Shown piece after piece: positions 1 to 11,600 of a stretch of 64,000 nucleotides of DNA. The notes beneath the pieces were generated by a model that searched no databases, was not told where the DNA came from, and worked only from the letters and a program-made list of their open reading frames with translations. Numbering within the stretch: the stretch's first letter is position 1; the number at the start of each line of letters is the position of its first letter. Origin of the DNA: Limnoperna fortunei (Eukaryota > Mollusca > Bivalvia > Mytilida > Modiolidae); assembly GCA_944474755.1 (NCBI GenBank), contig OX104118.1, forward strand, positions 87,341,860 through 87,405,859, read 5' to 3'. The translations under genes were made by a program, and so were the position numbers.

Positions 1-338
1 GTATGCTGCAAGGAGAAGAGAGATGTGTTGGTCCCAATTTGTCACATTAGCATTAACAAAACTCTTAATCATTCCAGCTAATGTTCGATTCTAATATGAC
101 GTCCTGCTTTAGCTATGTAAAAAAAGCCGTGTCAAAATTCCAATAAGTTTAGTTCGCACATGCGTAAACTGCGTGTTTTGTGTGAATGTAAAAACTGACT
201 TACAAATGCCGTTTGTTATGTGTTATTCATAATTATCGTAATTGTTAATAATTTAGTTATTTTTATTATGAATTCTGAGATTTATATGATTTAAACTACT
301 CCCGATACATTATTTTTTTAACAATTCTACATTCGAAT
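1..338. other. AT-rich DNA, no gene seen
   Basis: No reading frame or RNA gene is convincing here. The stretch contains an ATATGACGTC word that recurs in the palindrome just downstream, so it may belong to the same degraded repeat. Confidence 0.5.
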
Positions 339-376
339 TAATATGACGTCACAATTAGAATTCTGACGTCATATTA
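339..376. promoter_or_regulatory. Inverted repeat carrying two CRE octamers
   Basis: Two perfect 13-bp arms (339-351 and 364-376) flank a 12-bp spacer. Each arm contains TGACGTCA, the palindromic CREB/ATF binding octamer. Seen directly: the palindrome and both octamers. Regulatory use is only a possibility, because no neighbouring promoter is identified and the structure may be a transposon remnant. Confidence 0.4.
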
Positions 377-599
377 CGCTGAACTGAAAATTTCAAACTG
401 GAACAATGCCAAAATTTTTGTTAAGATTCCTCAATATTTTTGTTTAAATGGTACGAACATTCAATAAAATGACGAGAATATATGTTTATGTCAATTTTAT
501 TTGCTTTAACATACTGTTTTGGGATATATCGTATTAGTTTAAAAAAAAAACAATATTACCACTGAAAGCGTCCTCTTAGAACCGCTTCAATATTTTAAA

Positions 600-783
600 C
601 CGAGCGATAGCGAGGTATAAAATTAAGACAAATATAAGGTCTGACCATGTTCTAATTCCCATAAAGCCCGTTCGCAATAATCTATTTCGATTCTAATATG
701 TCTAACAAATGTTTTTAAAATTTCGAATTAGAACATGGTCAGACCTTATATTTGTCTTCATTTTATACCTCGCTATCGCTCGG
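600..783. repeat. Foldback with 59-bp arms
   Basis: The arms at 600-658 and 725-783 are inverted complements with a single mismatch noticed, separated by 66 bp. A third, directly oriented partial copy of the arm follows at about 793-836, including the ATAAAGCCC segment that lies outside the first arm. This is typical of a foldback or nonautonomous DNA-element remnant. No ORF is associated. Confidence 0.8.
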
Positions 784-861
784 TATAAAATATTGACAAA
801 TATAAGGTCTGACCATGTTCTAATTCCCATAAAGCCCATTCGCATTAAGCTAGTTCTTAAT

Positions 862-1930
862 TGAACCTCTCAGTCATGCCGTTTGATGCAGGGTGATATC
901 CTGTTGTGCGGGTTTTGGTTGACTCTAACATTTTCCATACAGTCTTGAACAAGGTGCTGTCAAAATTCTTTCCCTGGTCAGTATGGATTGTGTACCCTTT
1001 ATGAACTGCCTATAATAATTACATAGTTCTATGTATTGCTGGGCTTCTTTGACTGTAGAAGGAACCTTCCAGGATTTTACTGCCTCAACTATTTTTGGAT
1101 TTGGTTTTATGCCATCTCTACCTACTATGTACCCTAGATACAGAATTTCATGTTTAATTAAATCACACTTTGGCTTCAGTTTTAAGCCTGCAGTTTGAAG
1201 ACGGCTAAGAACTTCGTTAAGATGGGAGAAATGCTCGTCCATGTCAGAGCTGATAATTATTATGTCATCAAGATAGATGAGAATTGTCTTCCCCTGTAGG
1301 CTCTAAATATGAGCTCTATGCATCGCTGGAATGTTGAGGGTGCATTACAGAGGGCATTTTAGTATACTCAAACAAGCCATACGTGGTGATGAATGCTGTT
1401 TTCTGTCTGTCAGCTTCATCCGGCTATATTTGCCAGTACCCACTTTGACGGTCGAGACAGGAGAATATATAAGCTGATGCCAAACAATCCAGACACATGT
1501 CGATTCGTGGCAAGGGGTAGGCTGATTTAACAATGAACTCATTTAAAAGCCTAAAATCTAGACACCACCTGACGTTCCCATCTTTTTTCTAACCAGAACC
1601 GCATTCGAAGGCCATAGAGAAGTTGATTCTTTGATGATACCTTGATCAATCTGATCCTTTAAATTTTCTGCTTTCTCTTTCTCAAATTGAATTGATGTAC
1701 GTCTTAAAGGCTGCTCAATAGGTGCTGCTCCAGCTGGCTGTATCTATCTCATGTTTTAAGAGCAGGTCCCCAACTCTTTCTTATTCTTGGCAAAAACATC
1801 CTGATGTTTTATCAGTAGTTTCATCAGTTTTTGCTTCTGTAATGTTTTATTTAGGTTCTTTGTGCTTCTTTTAAATAAATCAGTGAAATACTTTGGCATG
1901 CTTTAGATATTGGACTTATCCTTAGCATTA
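862..1930 (-). pseudogene. Ty3/gypsy-type pol remnant (RT and integrase pieces)
   Basis: Read on the minus strand, this shows in order a protease-RT linker, RT palm pieces around 1345-1640, the YLDD catalytic box at 1264-1275, an RT thumb at about 1000-1240 and, in another frame, the end of an integrase core (HTDQGKNFD, then TGYHPASNGMTERFN) at 862-1000. The RT-RNase H connection, RNase H and N-terminal integrase are missing, so an internal deletion has joined thumb to integrase. Several frame changes separate the pieces. No LTRs were recognised. It is a dead copy. Confidence 0.8.
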
Positions 1931-2123
1931 CCATCAGTAGCTGTAAATTCATGGCTAACAGTTTTCTGGAAACCAGCACTTGTTTCTTTCCACTCTTCTG
2001 GAACTGAAATTTCTATTGCATGTTTAGCATAATTCTCCCTAACTCCATTATCATGTGTGCATGTTTTGCACCCTTTTAACTGTGGACCATAACTCTGTCA
2101 GGTGTTAGAAGTTTATGTCTTGC

Positions 2124-2248
2124 TTACTGTATATCCTCTTGAACAAAACAATTAGGACAAACACTTGACTGCTGATATCCAGACTTACAATTATCATTGC
2201 TGGTTGCAAAAGCACCATGAAATATTCTACAATAACAGTCGCCTTCAT
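2124..2248 (-). CDS. Small Cys-rich ORF or possible exon, unknown
   Basis: A 41-residue frame starts at ATG 2248-2246. Its cysteines lie as C-Y-C near the start and C-P-N-C near the end, which could bind zinc. A donor-like GTAAGCA overlaps its end, so it might be an internal exon rather than a complete ORF. The flanking gypsy remnant could also be its source. No family is recognised and the call is weak. Confidence 0.2.
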
Positions 2249-2259
2249 ACATGATATGG

Positions 2260-2529
2260 TGATATACACAAACATGACTAAACATTACAGTAAGGAGTGA
2301 GTGTAAAATATCAATATGGGGTGGGGGTTAACTACATAGTAGGTGAATTATTAAAAACAACAGATAATAAATGATTCTTTTTTTATTCTTAGAAAATCTA
2401 TCGAGAACAACGCCCTTACTAGGTGCATTGTCAATATCTTATTTAAAAATGTATTAGTTAACAACACTAATATCAAATATCATTGCGCAAAATCCGTTCT
2501 ATTAATTCACTACATTTAGAAGGAAAAGA
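2260..2529. other. No gene seen
   Basis: AT-rich sequence without a supported ORF. An AATAAA on the minus strand near 2376 could serve the ORF upstream of it (2530-3158), but nothing else supports that. Confidence 0.4.
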
Positions 2530-3158
2530 TCACAATTTTAAATCCAGATGTTGTTGAATACAGCTTCTATGAATGCTTACTATGGCAACATTATCTACTC
2601 CAGTTAATTGTCTTGTTATACTGATATCAACAGTATCTTTGACGTTAATCATGCCAGCAAACGCATAATGATCAAAATAAAAAGGTTCATAAGTTTCCAA
2701 ATATTTTAGAGTAAAGTTTTCTTTGAGGCAGGTGGGGAATAACCATTCAATAAATTTACAGTGATCTATTGTTTTTTAATAGCGGCATCTGCAATACCAG
2801 ACCTCATATGAGAGACTTCCACTATATTGTCTGGCTTTTCAACAGTGTCAATATTAAAAACATACTGCTCATTTAGGATTGACTTTATTCTAGTTAACAC
2901 CATGTTTTGAACAAGACGTTTCATTCTAGATATGTGCAGTTTCATGAGGATCGCTCGACCCGTTCTACAAAATATTTTGGACAAACTCTTTGCTAAGAAC
3001 AACAAACTAGTGGTAAAAGTGAATGTAAGCAAGTCACAAAAACTCCCATCAAGTCCCCTCCGGTCTACAAAAGTAGACAAATTCCCAAATTGCTGATTAC
3101 GTAAGTTTTCTATTTTTTGTGCAGATTGGAAATATTTTAAACTCCAAAGCAAATTCAT
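2530..3158 (-). pseudogene. Unrecognised broken protein-coding segment
   Basis: The first frame (130 codons, 2766-3158) ends at a TAG. A second frame, open from about 2770 to a TGA at 2530-2532, continues with ordinary-looking protein composition (FIEWLFPTC, YEPFYFDHYAFAGM). The two frames meet in an A6 run on the coding strand at about 2776-2781, so a one-base indel would split a protein of roughly 210 residues. A hydrophobic stretch lies near residues 40-60. I do not recognise the family. It could be a diverged host gene, a transposon accessory ORF or a sequencing indel. Confidence 0.35.
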
Positions 3159-3159
3159 T

Positions 3160-3517
3160 GCAAAAATTGGTTTTTTTTCGATATTGACCTCACATTTCCT
3201 CCTTATCTCATTTTTCTCGATTTGTTTTTTCTCTTTACCTAATTAATGTGTTTTAAATATAAACGATCTAGCGAACAGAAATATAATTAAAAAAGAATAT
3301 ACAGTCATATTTATAAACTCATTTCGCATTCCGTAGATGTTTTCACACATACAAACACAAACGTTTACTTTTGGACGGTTAAGAAATAATTGTTTTTGAA
3401 TAGGAGTTTTATTCAAATACGTTAAAGCCTCAAAATGTCTGAATTTATAGTACAGATAACATAATAATGTGTCGGTAAACGCACAGGGAATTTTTGTATT
3501 GCGTTTAAAACTTTTCA
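3160..3517. other. No gene seen
   Basis: AT-rich sequence with no supported ORF, RNA gene or clear repeat. Confidence 0.4.
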
Positions 3518-3640
3518 GGGATTACCAGTTTTTCTGTCGAAGATCGGGGAGTTGTCCAGAGGCTTCGTTTCTCCCATTAAAACTTAGACATCATGATATA
3601 GAGTTGAAAAATTGACGACGGTGACGTTAAATAAATACAC
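3518..3640 (+). repeat. SINE 3' fragment, diverged
   Basis: This aligns by eye with the 3' half of the SINE at 45510-45777: the GGATTACCAGTTTTTC part, the TCTCCCATTAAAA segment, then an ATGATATAG segment and a G-to-GTTAAATAAA tail. The tRNA-like head is absent, so it is 5'-truncated. Confidence 0.6.
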
Positions 3641-4210
3641 ATAATATTTCCATAATATTCCTACAAGTCATATTTGAATTTCAATAACAGGGATTAAGGT
3701 GTGTAGGTAAACATATAAAGAAATGGTTGGATGTAATAGAAAATGTTCTATGAAAAACTGTTACTAACATTTAGACATTCAGTATAACATAACAGAAAAC
3801 ATATGTATGTTACTCTGAATTTTTTATTAATGCATTGTATAGCTATCGTCTGAATATTTTAGAGTATGGTTGACAGGAATTTCCCTGAAACAGACATAAA
3901 ATTTAAAAAAAAACTCGTTTCAGAGCAATATATGACATGTTACGCGTTTTTGTTTTCCAGTTTACACTACATTTTAAAATATGCCTTAAAAAGAAATTTA
4001 CATGTAGACAAAATCCCGATGAAGGACGATTAAGACGTCATTGTCTCTGAGTACAAATTGTTTCAATAATAGTAAAATACGTAATAATGTATACGGAAGC
4101 TGCCTTATATAGATGTACAATAGTTCCATCTTTAAGTCTCCACATTAATCTATCATCAACACATACATCGAGAATTTAAAAGAATATAACGTAAACCAGT
4201 TAAGACGCTT
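3641..4210. other. AT-rich spacer before the satellite
   Basis: No supported coding or RNA feature. Confidence 0.4.
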
Positions 4211-7200
4211 AATGGACATACCATGTGGCTCTCACATATATAATAGACATACCATGTGGCTGTCACATATATATCGGACATACCATGTGGCTCTCACATA
4301 TATAATGGACATACCATGTGGCTCTCACATTTATAATGGACATACCATGTGGCTCTCACATATATAATGGACATACCATGTGGCTCTCACATATGCAATG
4401 GACATACCATGTGGCTCTCACATATATAATGTACACACCATGTGGCTCTCACATATATAATTGAAATACAATGTGGCTCTCACATATATAATGGACATAC
4501 CATGCGGCTCTCACATATATAATGGACATACCATGTGGCTCTCACATATTTAATGGACATACCATGTGGCTCTCACATATATAATGGACATACCATGCGA
4601 CTCTCACATATATAATAGACATACCATTCCGCTCTCACATATATAATGGACATACCATGTGGCTGTCACATATATAATGGACATACCATGTGGCTCTCAC
4701 ATACATAATGGACATACCATGTGGCTCTCACATATATTATAGACATACCATGTGGCTCTCACATATATAATGGACATACCATTTGGCTCTCACATATATT
4801 ATAGACATACCATGTGGCTCTCACATATATAATGGACATACCATTTGGCTCTCACATATATAATAGACATACCATGTGGCTCTCACATATATTATGGAAA
4901 TATCATGTTGCTCTCACATATATAATGGACATACCATGTGGCTCTCACATATATAATAAACATACCATGTGGCTCTCATATATAATGGACATACCATGTG
5001 GCTCTCACATACATAATGGACATACCATGTGGCTCTCACATATATTATAGACATACCATGTGGCTCTCTCATACATAATGGACATACCATGTGGCTCTCA
5101 CATATATTATAGACATACCATGTGGCTCTCACATATATAATGGACATACCATTTGGCTCTCACATATATAATAGACATACCATGTGGCTCTCACATATAT
5201 AATGGAAATATCATGTTGCTCTCACATATATAATGGACATACCATGTGGCTCTCACATATATAATAGACATACAATGTGGCTCTCATATATAATGGACAT
5301 ACCATGTGGCTCTCACATATATAATGGACTTACCATGTGGCTCTCACATATACAATGGACATTCCATGTGGCTCTCACATATATAATGGACATACCATGT
5401 GGCTCTCACATATATAATGGACATACCATGTGGCTCTCACATATATAATGGACATACCATGCGGCTCTCACATAAATAATGGACATACTATATGGCTCTC
5501 ACATATATAGCGGACATACCATGTTGCTCTCAAATATATAATGACATACCATGTGGCTTTCACATATATAATGGACATACCATGCGGCTCTCACATATAT
5601 AATGGACATACCATGTGGCTCTCACATATATAATAGACATACCATGTGGCTCCCACATCAATAATAGACATACCATGTTGCTATCACATAAATAATGGAC
5701 ATACCATATGGCTCTCACATATATAGCGGACATACCATGTTGCTCTCAAATATACAATGGACATACCATGTGGCTTTCACATATATAATGGACATACCAT
5801 GCGGCTCTCACATATATAATAGACATACCATGTGGCTCTCACATATATAATAGACATACCATGTGGCTCTCACATATATAATGGACATACCATGTGGTTC
5901 TCACATATATAATGGACATACCATGTTGCTCTCACATAAATAATGGACATACCATATGGTTCTCACATATATAGCGGACTTACTATGTTGTTCTCACATA
6001 TATAATAGACATACCATGTGGCTCTCACATATATAATGGACATACCATGTTTCTCTCACATAAATAATAGACATACCATGTTACTCTCACATAAATAATG
6101 GACATACCATATGGCTCTCTCGTATATAGCGGACATACCATGTGGCTCTCACATATATAATGGACATACCATGTGGCTCTCACATATATAATGGACATAA
6201 CATGTGGTTCTCACATATATAATGGACATACCATGCGGCTCTCACATATATAATAGACATACCATGTGGCTCTCACATATATAATAGACATACCATGTGG
6301 CTCTCACAAATATAATTAACATACCATGTGGCTCTCACATATTCAATAGACATACCATGTGGCTCTCACATATATAGCGGACATTCCATGTGGCTCTCAC
6401 ATATATAATAGACATACCATGTGGCTCTCACATATATAATAGATATACCATTTGGCTCTCACATATATAATGGACATACCATGTGGCTCTCACATAAATA
6501 ATGGACATACCATCTGGCTCTCACATATATAGCGGACATACCATGTTGCTCTCACATATATAATGGACATACCATGTGGCTCTCACATATGTAATAGACA
6601 TACCATGTGGCTCTCACATATATAATGGACATACCATGTTGCTCTCACATATATAATAGACATACCATGTGGCTCTCACATACATAATGGACATAACATG
6701 TGGCTCTCACATATATAATGTACATACCATATGGCTCTCACATATATAATAGACATACCATGTGACTCTCAAATATATAATAGACATACCATATGGCTCT
6801 CACATATATAATAGATGTACCATGTGGCTCTCACATAAGTAATGGACATACCATGTGGCTCTCACATATATAGCGGACATACCATGTTGCTCTCACATAT
6901 ATAATGGACATACCATGTGGCTCTCACATATATAATGAACATACCATGTGGCTCTCACATATATAATAGACATACCATGTGGCTCTCACATATGTAATAG
7001 ACATACCATGTGGCTCTTACATATATAATAGACATACCGTGTGGCTCTCACATATATAGCGGACATACCATGTGATTCTCACATATATAATGGACATACC
7101 ATGTGGCTCTCACAGATGTAATGGGCATACCATGTGGCTCTCACATATATAATGGACATAGCATGTGGCTCTCACATATATAATGGACATACCATGTTGC

Positions 7201-7271
7201 TCTCACATATATAATGGACATACCATGTGGCTCTCACATATATAATGGACATACCATGTGGCTCTCACATA
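4211..7271. repeat. 31-bp satellite array, first block
   Basis: About 98 head-to-tail copies of a 31-bp unit containing CCATGTGGCTCTCACAT. The period was measured from successive GGACATACC positions. Units differ by point changes and occasional 1-2 bp indels. Because 31 is not a multiple of 3, reading frames rotate through the array and long stop-poor shadow ORFs appear on both strands; these are not genes. The block ends at a TA target duplication of the inserted transposon and resumes at 8157. Confidence 0.97.
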
Positions 7272-8156
7272 CCGTATAACCGGTAATTTTTGCGGTGTGA
7301 AATTTTTGCGGATTGGGATTGAAATTCTGGTATTTTATTTTTGCTGATTTTAATTTTTGCGGTTTTACATCTTTAACAAAAAAATATCGAGTTTTTATTT
7401 CTGTTGTATCATGATTAGCCCAGTGATTTGGGCTATGAGTTATGTTCCACGCTAAAGGGAAAATTATATTGAGAATGACAAGCTTATGTGTTTCCCTGAT
7501 ATATGACTTGTGGTGGAATAAATTCACCTGTAGGTGTACCTAAAATGATGAAGAAAAAAAAGTACAGAAAAAAAATCGGCAAAACAGGTAAAATAAATTG
7601 AGTTTTATATAAATTGGGATTGCATTGACAATCAATTTCTGATAGAACTTGGTTAATACACGCGGACAAATGACAGGTAGATGTTTTAATTGAAAATCTA
7701 TATTTACAGGTAATAATAACGGTTAAATAACGGATTAATCACAGTTTCTTGTACAAACATCCTTTGTTTTATACCGGTAGATAATAAAAATAAAGGAAAA
7801 TTTTTTGGTGTTTTTGTTTCTTGTTAAAACATTCTTTATTTTGTATTTATCTGATGGACAATAACAATAAAGGAAAAATTTATAAGTGTTTTTAAAGTGA
7901 ATATTTTATTAAAACTCTGAAAATGAGAAAACTACTCACTTCGCTTCGATGATTTTTATTTACCACCGAGATAATTAATATAATTAATATCCCGAAAGGT
8001 AACAAAATAACGATCGACACAAGTTTGCAAAACTTTACCGTTATTTACGTATAGGAATACTTCATATTTTTTTATGCGATTTTAAATTTTGCGGTCGATT
8101 GTCAACCGCGAAATAACGCAAAAATTAAATTACCGCAAAAATTACCAGTTATACGG
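7272..8156. mobile_element. 885-bp nonautonomous DNA transposon, TA target site
   Basis: The inverted termini begin CCGTATAAC and match over about 26 bp with one mismatch. The flanking TA dinucleotides at 7270-7271 and 8157-8158 are the duplicated target. Removing the element and one TA restores the satellite unit exactly. The word AATTTTTGCGG and close variants recur near both ends, as expected of subterminal transposase-binding repeats. No transposase is present. TA duplication fits the Tc1/mariner group, but the family is not assigned. Confidence 0.92.
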
Positions 8157-8412
8157 TATATAATGGACATAGCATGTGGCTCTCACATATATAATGGACA
8201 TACCATGTTGCTCTCACATAAATAATGAACATACCATGTGGCTCTCACATACATAATGGACATACCATGTGGCCTGCACATATATAATAGACATACCATG
8301 TGGCTCTCACATATATAGTGGACATACCATGTGGCTCTCACATATATAATGGACATACCATTTGGCTCTCACATATATAATGGACATACCATGTGGCTCT
8401 CGCATATATAAT
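8157..8412. repeat. 31-bp satellite array, second block
   Basis: Same unit as 4211-7271, about eight copies. On the minus strand the last copies are continuous with the reading frame of the C-type lectin final exon. The boundary with unique lectin sequence lies at about 8412. Confidence 0.95.
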
Positions 8413-8660
8413 GAAATGGAAGCTGACACTGATTATCATTCCATTTGCCGTTCATTGGTTTATGAAAATGTAAGCAGTCTTCTATCCCACCGCCATTGTC
8501 CGGTTGTCCTATATACCAATCAGTATATACCTTTTTAGATAAATCATTGACCCAACGCCAATCACCTTCTTGGAAATCACTAGCACCTATCCAAGGACTT
8601 TCCTGACCACTTGCTAAAAAATATGCTCCTATTAAACTTTCAAATGTTTTATTGATTCGT
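8369..8660 (-). CDS. C-type lectin exon 4 (C-terminal half of domain)
   Basis: The acceptor is the AG at 8662-8661 after a T-rich tract. The exon encodes the WIGAS strand, the QPD loop, the EDC cysteine, WND and the closing cysteines. The last cysteine, in YICES, and the in-frame TGA (8371-8369) lie in the first units of the 31-bp satellite. It was found by translating the minus strand and is shorter than a typical ORF-finder threshold would report intact. Confidence 0.85.
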
Positions 8661-11600
8661 CTATAATTAAAATAAAAATTATTTCTTGGCTATTATTCAT
8701 TCAATTATATGTTTTATGGCCCAATCATATAAACACGAATTGTTTATTGTTGTGCTCAGTTTGACGGTTTACTTGTTTTATCAGAACTAACACAAATTTG
8801 AATTGAAAAGGTCATTTATTATTAAATGACTAAATATCTTAACAACTACATAAATCATAATCAAAAGATCAATTAAACACATAAAACACATTTGAATACA
8901 TAGTAAAGATTAAACACATTTGATCACAATAAGAAATACCTATTTACAAGAACAATATGTATTTTCAATCCAATCTGTGACAAAAACCGTCAAAGATGAG
9001 GGGTAAAATCGCCACCATATTGTGGATTGAGCTATATGAGTTCTAAATATATTGCGATATGAGTTCTAAATATACTGCGAAAGTAACAATATCCCCCATC
9101 CACAACACTAATATTTGTTACAAGTTTGTACACAATAATATTATCAAGTCTGTGAAATAATGCCTTTAAAAAATCGGTCTTTCGTGTCGCCATGATGTTT
9201 ACAGTACTGAGACCCTTGTTCCCATGTACTAAAAGTAAACACTTGTTACAGTAAATTACACATATACATTGTTCCAAAGTACAGAAGCCCATGTCTCCTA
9301 TACCTAACTCCCTTATAAGTCAATGATACAATATGTACAGTGAGAAAACAATACAAAAAATTATGAATATGAATAAGACCAATATAGTACAACAATTGAA
9401 AAGAAGAACACACTGGCTGACTGCAGACTCCATACCAGATAGAAATTCACATTGACACAGAGGCCCTTGTCCCCATGAGTTGTCAAACTGGAATATCATT
9501 GGGGTAGTTATATCAGGAGACAACACTGAGGCCCTTGTCCCCAAGTGTTTCTTCAAGATTCAATAGTGGAATTCTTATGTATTTTTTAAATGCTTTGCTA
9601 TTCCACCGGCCCATTTGTTGAATTTGTTCCTCCGAAAACCCATTTGACCACGCGGTTGTTGCTGCACCAATTCTAAAACTATGTGCTTTATAGTTTTTGA
9701 TATTTAAACCAGTAAATTTTAAGGATTGTTGCAGCTGAATGTTGAAAAAATTTCGTGTAATAGGGGTATTATCCATAAAGGAGAAAAGAGGTTGATCTTT
9801 GGCATTCTCCCTACCCCTGAGTTGCAGGTAAGTCCATAAAGAATGAACAGGACACAACATCTTGTTAAGCTTGTTACTAGGAAGAAACAGTGTAGGTATA
9901 TGTTTGCTTGAACTATGTTTAAATTTAGACATTTGGATTTCCAAGCCTTCGCTGTCCTCCTTGACAAATTTAACATCGATTACACTAAGACTATTACCCA
10001 GAGGAGGGGTCAAACCTGTTATTTCCCCAACACGTAGAAATGCATGAAATGCAAGCAAGTACATCGCACGGAGTAAAATTTGTAAAAAGCGTGAAGAGCA
10101 TGTATTAGGTAGGGATTGACATAAATTTTTTAATATAGAAGGAGTGATAGGCAGCCTCTTATCCTTACCTGCCTTAATTTTGTTATAGCCTCGCAGAGCT
10201 TTATTGATAATAAAATGGTCAGTAAAGTCCTGATACCCACCCAATTTCAACAAAAAGCTGATAGCAGACATATAAGTTGTAACTGTTGAAGCCGCTAATT
10301 CTTTTTGAAAACAGTGAGCAATAAATAAGGTAAGGTGTTCTAAAGATGCAGGAAAGACCGGTTTGAAGGGAAAGTATAATTCCATAAACTCTTTATAAAT
10401 AGCAAAAACTCGTTTGTACGACTCAAGAGAAGACTTTTCTAAGGAGCCATGAATAAGATTTGTAGCTATCATGCTCAAATTAGTGGCATTTCCAAGGAAC
10501 TTCTTATTGGGAACGGATCCATCAAAGGAAATTCCTCTTTGAACTTCTGAATCTGTAAACGAGAAAGATAATCCGCTGCAGCATTTGTTGAACCTGGTAT
10601 ATGAACCGCTTTGAATAATATATTAAACTGTAAAGTGAGAACAACAAACTTCCGTACTAATTTCATGATGGTTGGATCTTTGGAAGATTGCTTATTAATA
10701 ATATGGACTACAGCTAAATTATCACAATAGAATGTGACACATTTATTCCTCAAGTTCATTCCCCATAACACTAAGGCTACTATAATTGGAAAAAATTCTC
10801 TAATGGTAATAATATATTGCAGCCTTTCTGCAGGCCATTTAATAGCAAACCACTGTTTATTAAATAACCCACCAAAGCCAATATTACTTGCATCTGTGTA
10901 CAAGTTTAGCTGAGCTGAAGTTTCCCATTTGTCTGATAGGAAGAGACCTCTCCCATTAAAATTTTCAAGAAAAATAAGCCATGCTTGTATATCTGCCCTA
11001 GCCTCCTTATTGAGACGACGATGATGATGAGGCTTAGTCAAGCCAATTGTAAGATCAATGATCCTACGTAAAAATGACCGACCTGGGGGTACTACTGAAC
11101 ATGCAAAGTTCAATAAACCTATCAAAGACTGTAGTTCTTTTAAAGTAGCTTTCCGTTTAAGCCTAAAACGATTCAACTGATATCTAAGTTTGTTTAATTT
11201 GTCAAGAGGTAAACGGATTTCCATTAACTTGGTATCAAGCTCAAGACCCAAGAATGTCAATGAAGTAGTTGGAAAAACAGTTTTTTCCTTCTTGATAGGC
11301 AACCCTATTTGTTTTGACATCAATAAAAAAACTTTCTAAAGTTTGCTGACAATGTAATGAATTAGCTGGACCTACAAAAAGAAAATCATCTAAGACATGA
11401 ACGCAACCCAAGCCCCCTAACTTGTGATCAATAATCCAATGAATAGCTGTACTAAATGTTTCAAAAAGTTTGCATGAATAGCTTAAACCCATAGGTAATG
11501 TTTTATCATAGTTATATTTACCCTCCAGGGAAAACCCCAAAAGTTCATGGTCTTCCGGATGTATAGGCATAATTTTAAAACTATTTTCAATATCTGTTTT

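Noticed and set aside
4814..5448. Open frames of 70-78 codons in the 31-bp satellite, both strands
   Set aside because: They arise because a 31-bp period rotates the frame and the unit has few stops. Only the lectin exon junction at 8369-8412 has independent support.
4211..7271. CRISPR-like appearance of regular ~31-bp repeats
   Set aside because: Units are directly adjacent with no unique spacers, and the context is eukaryotic. It is a satellite.
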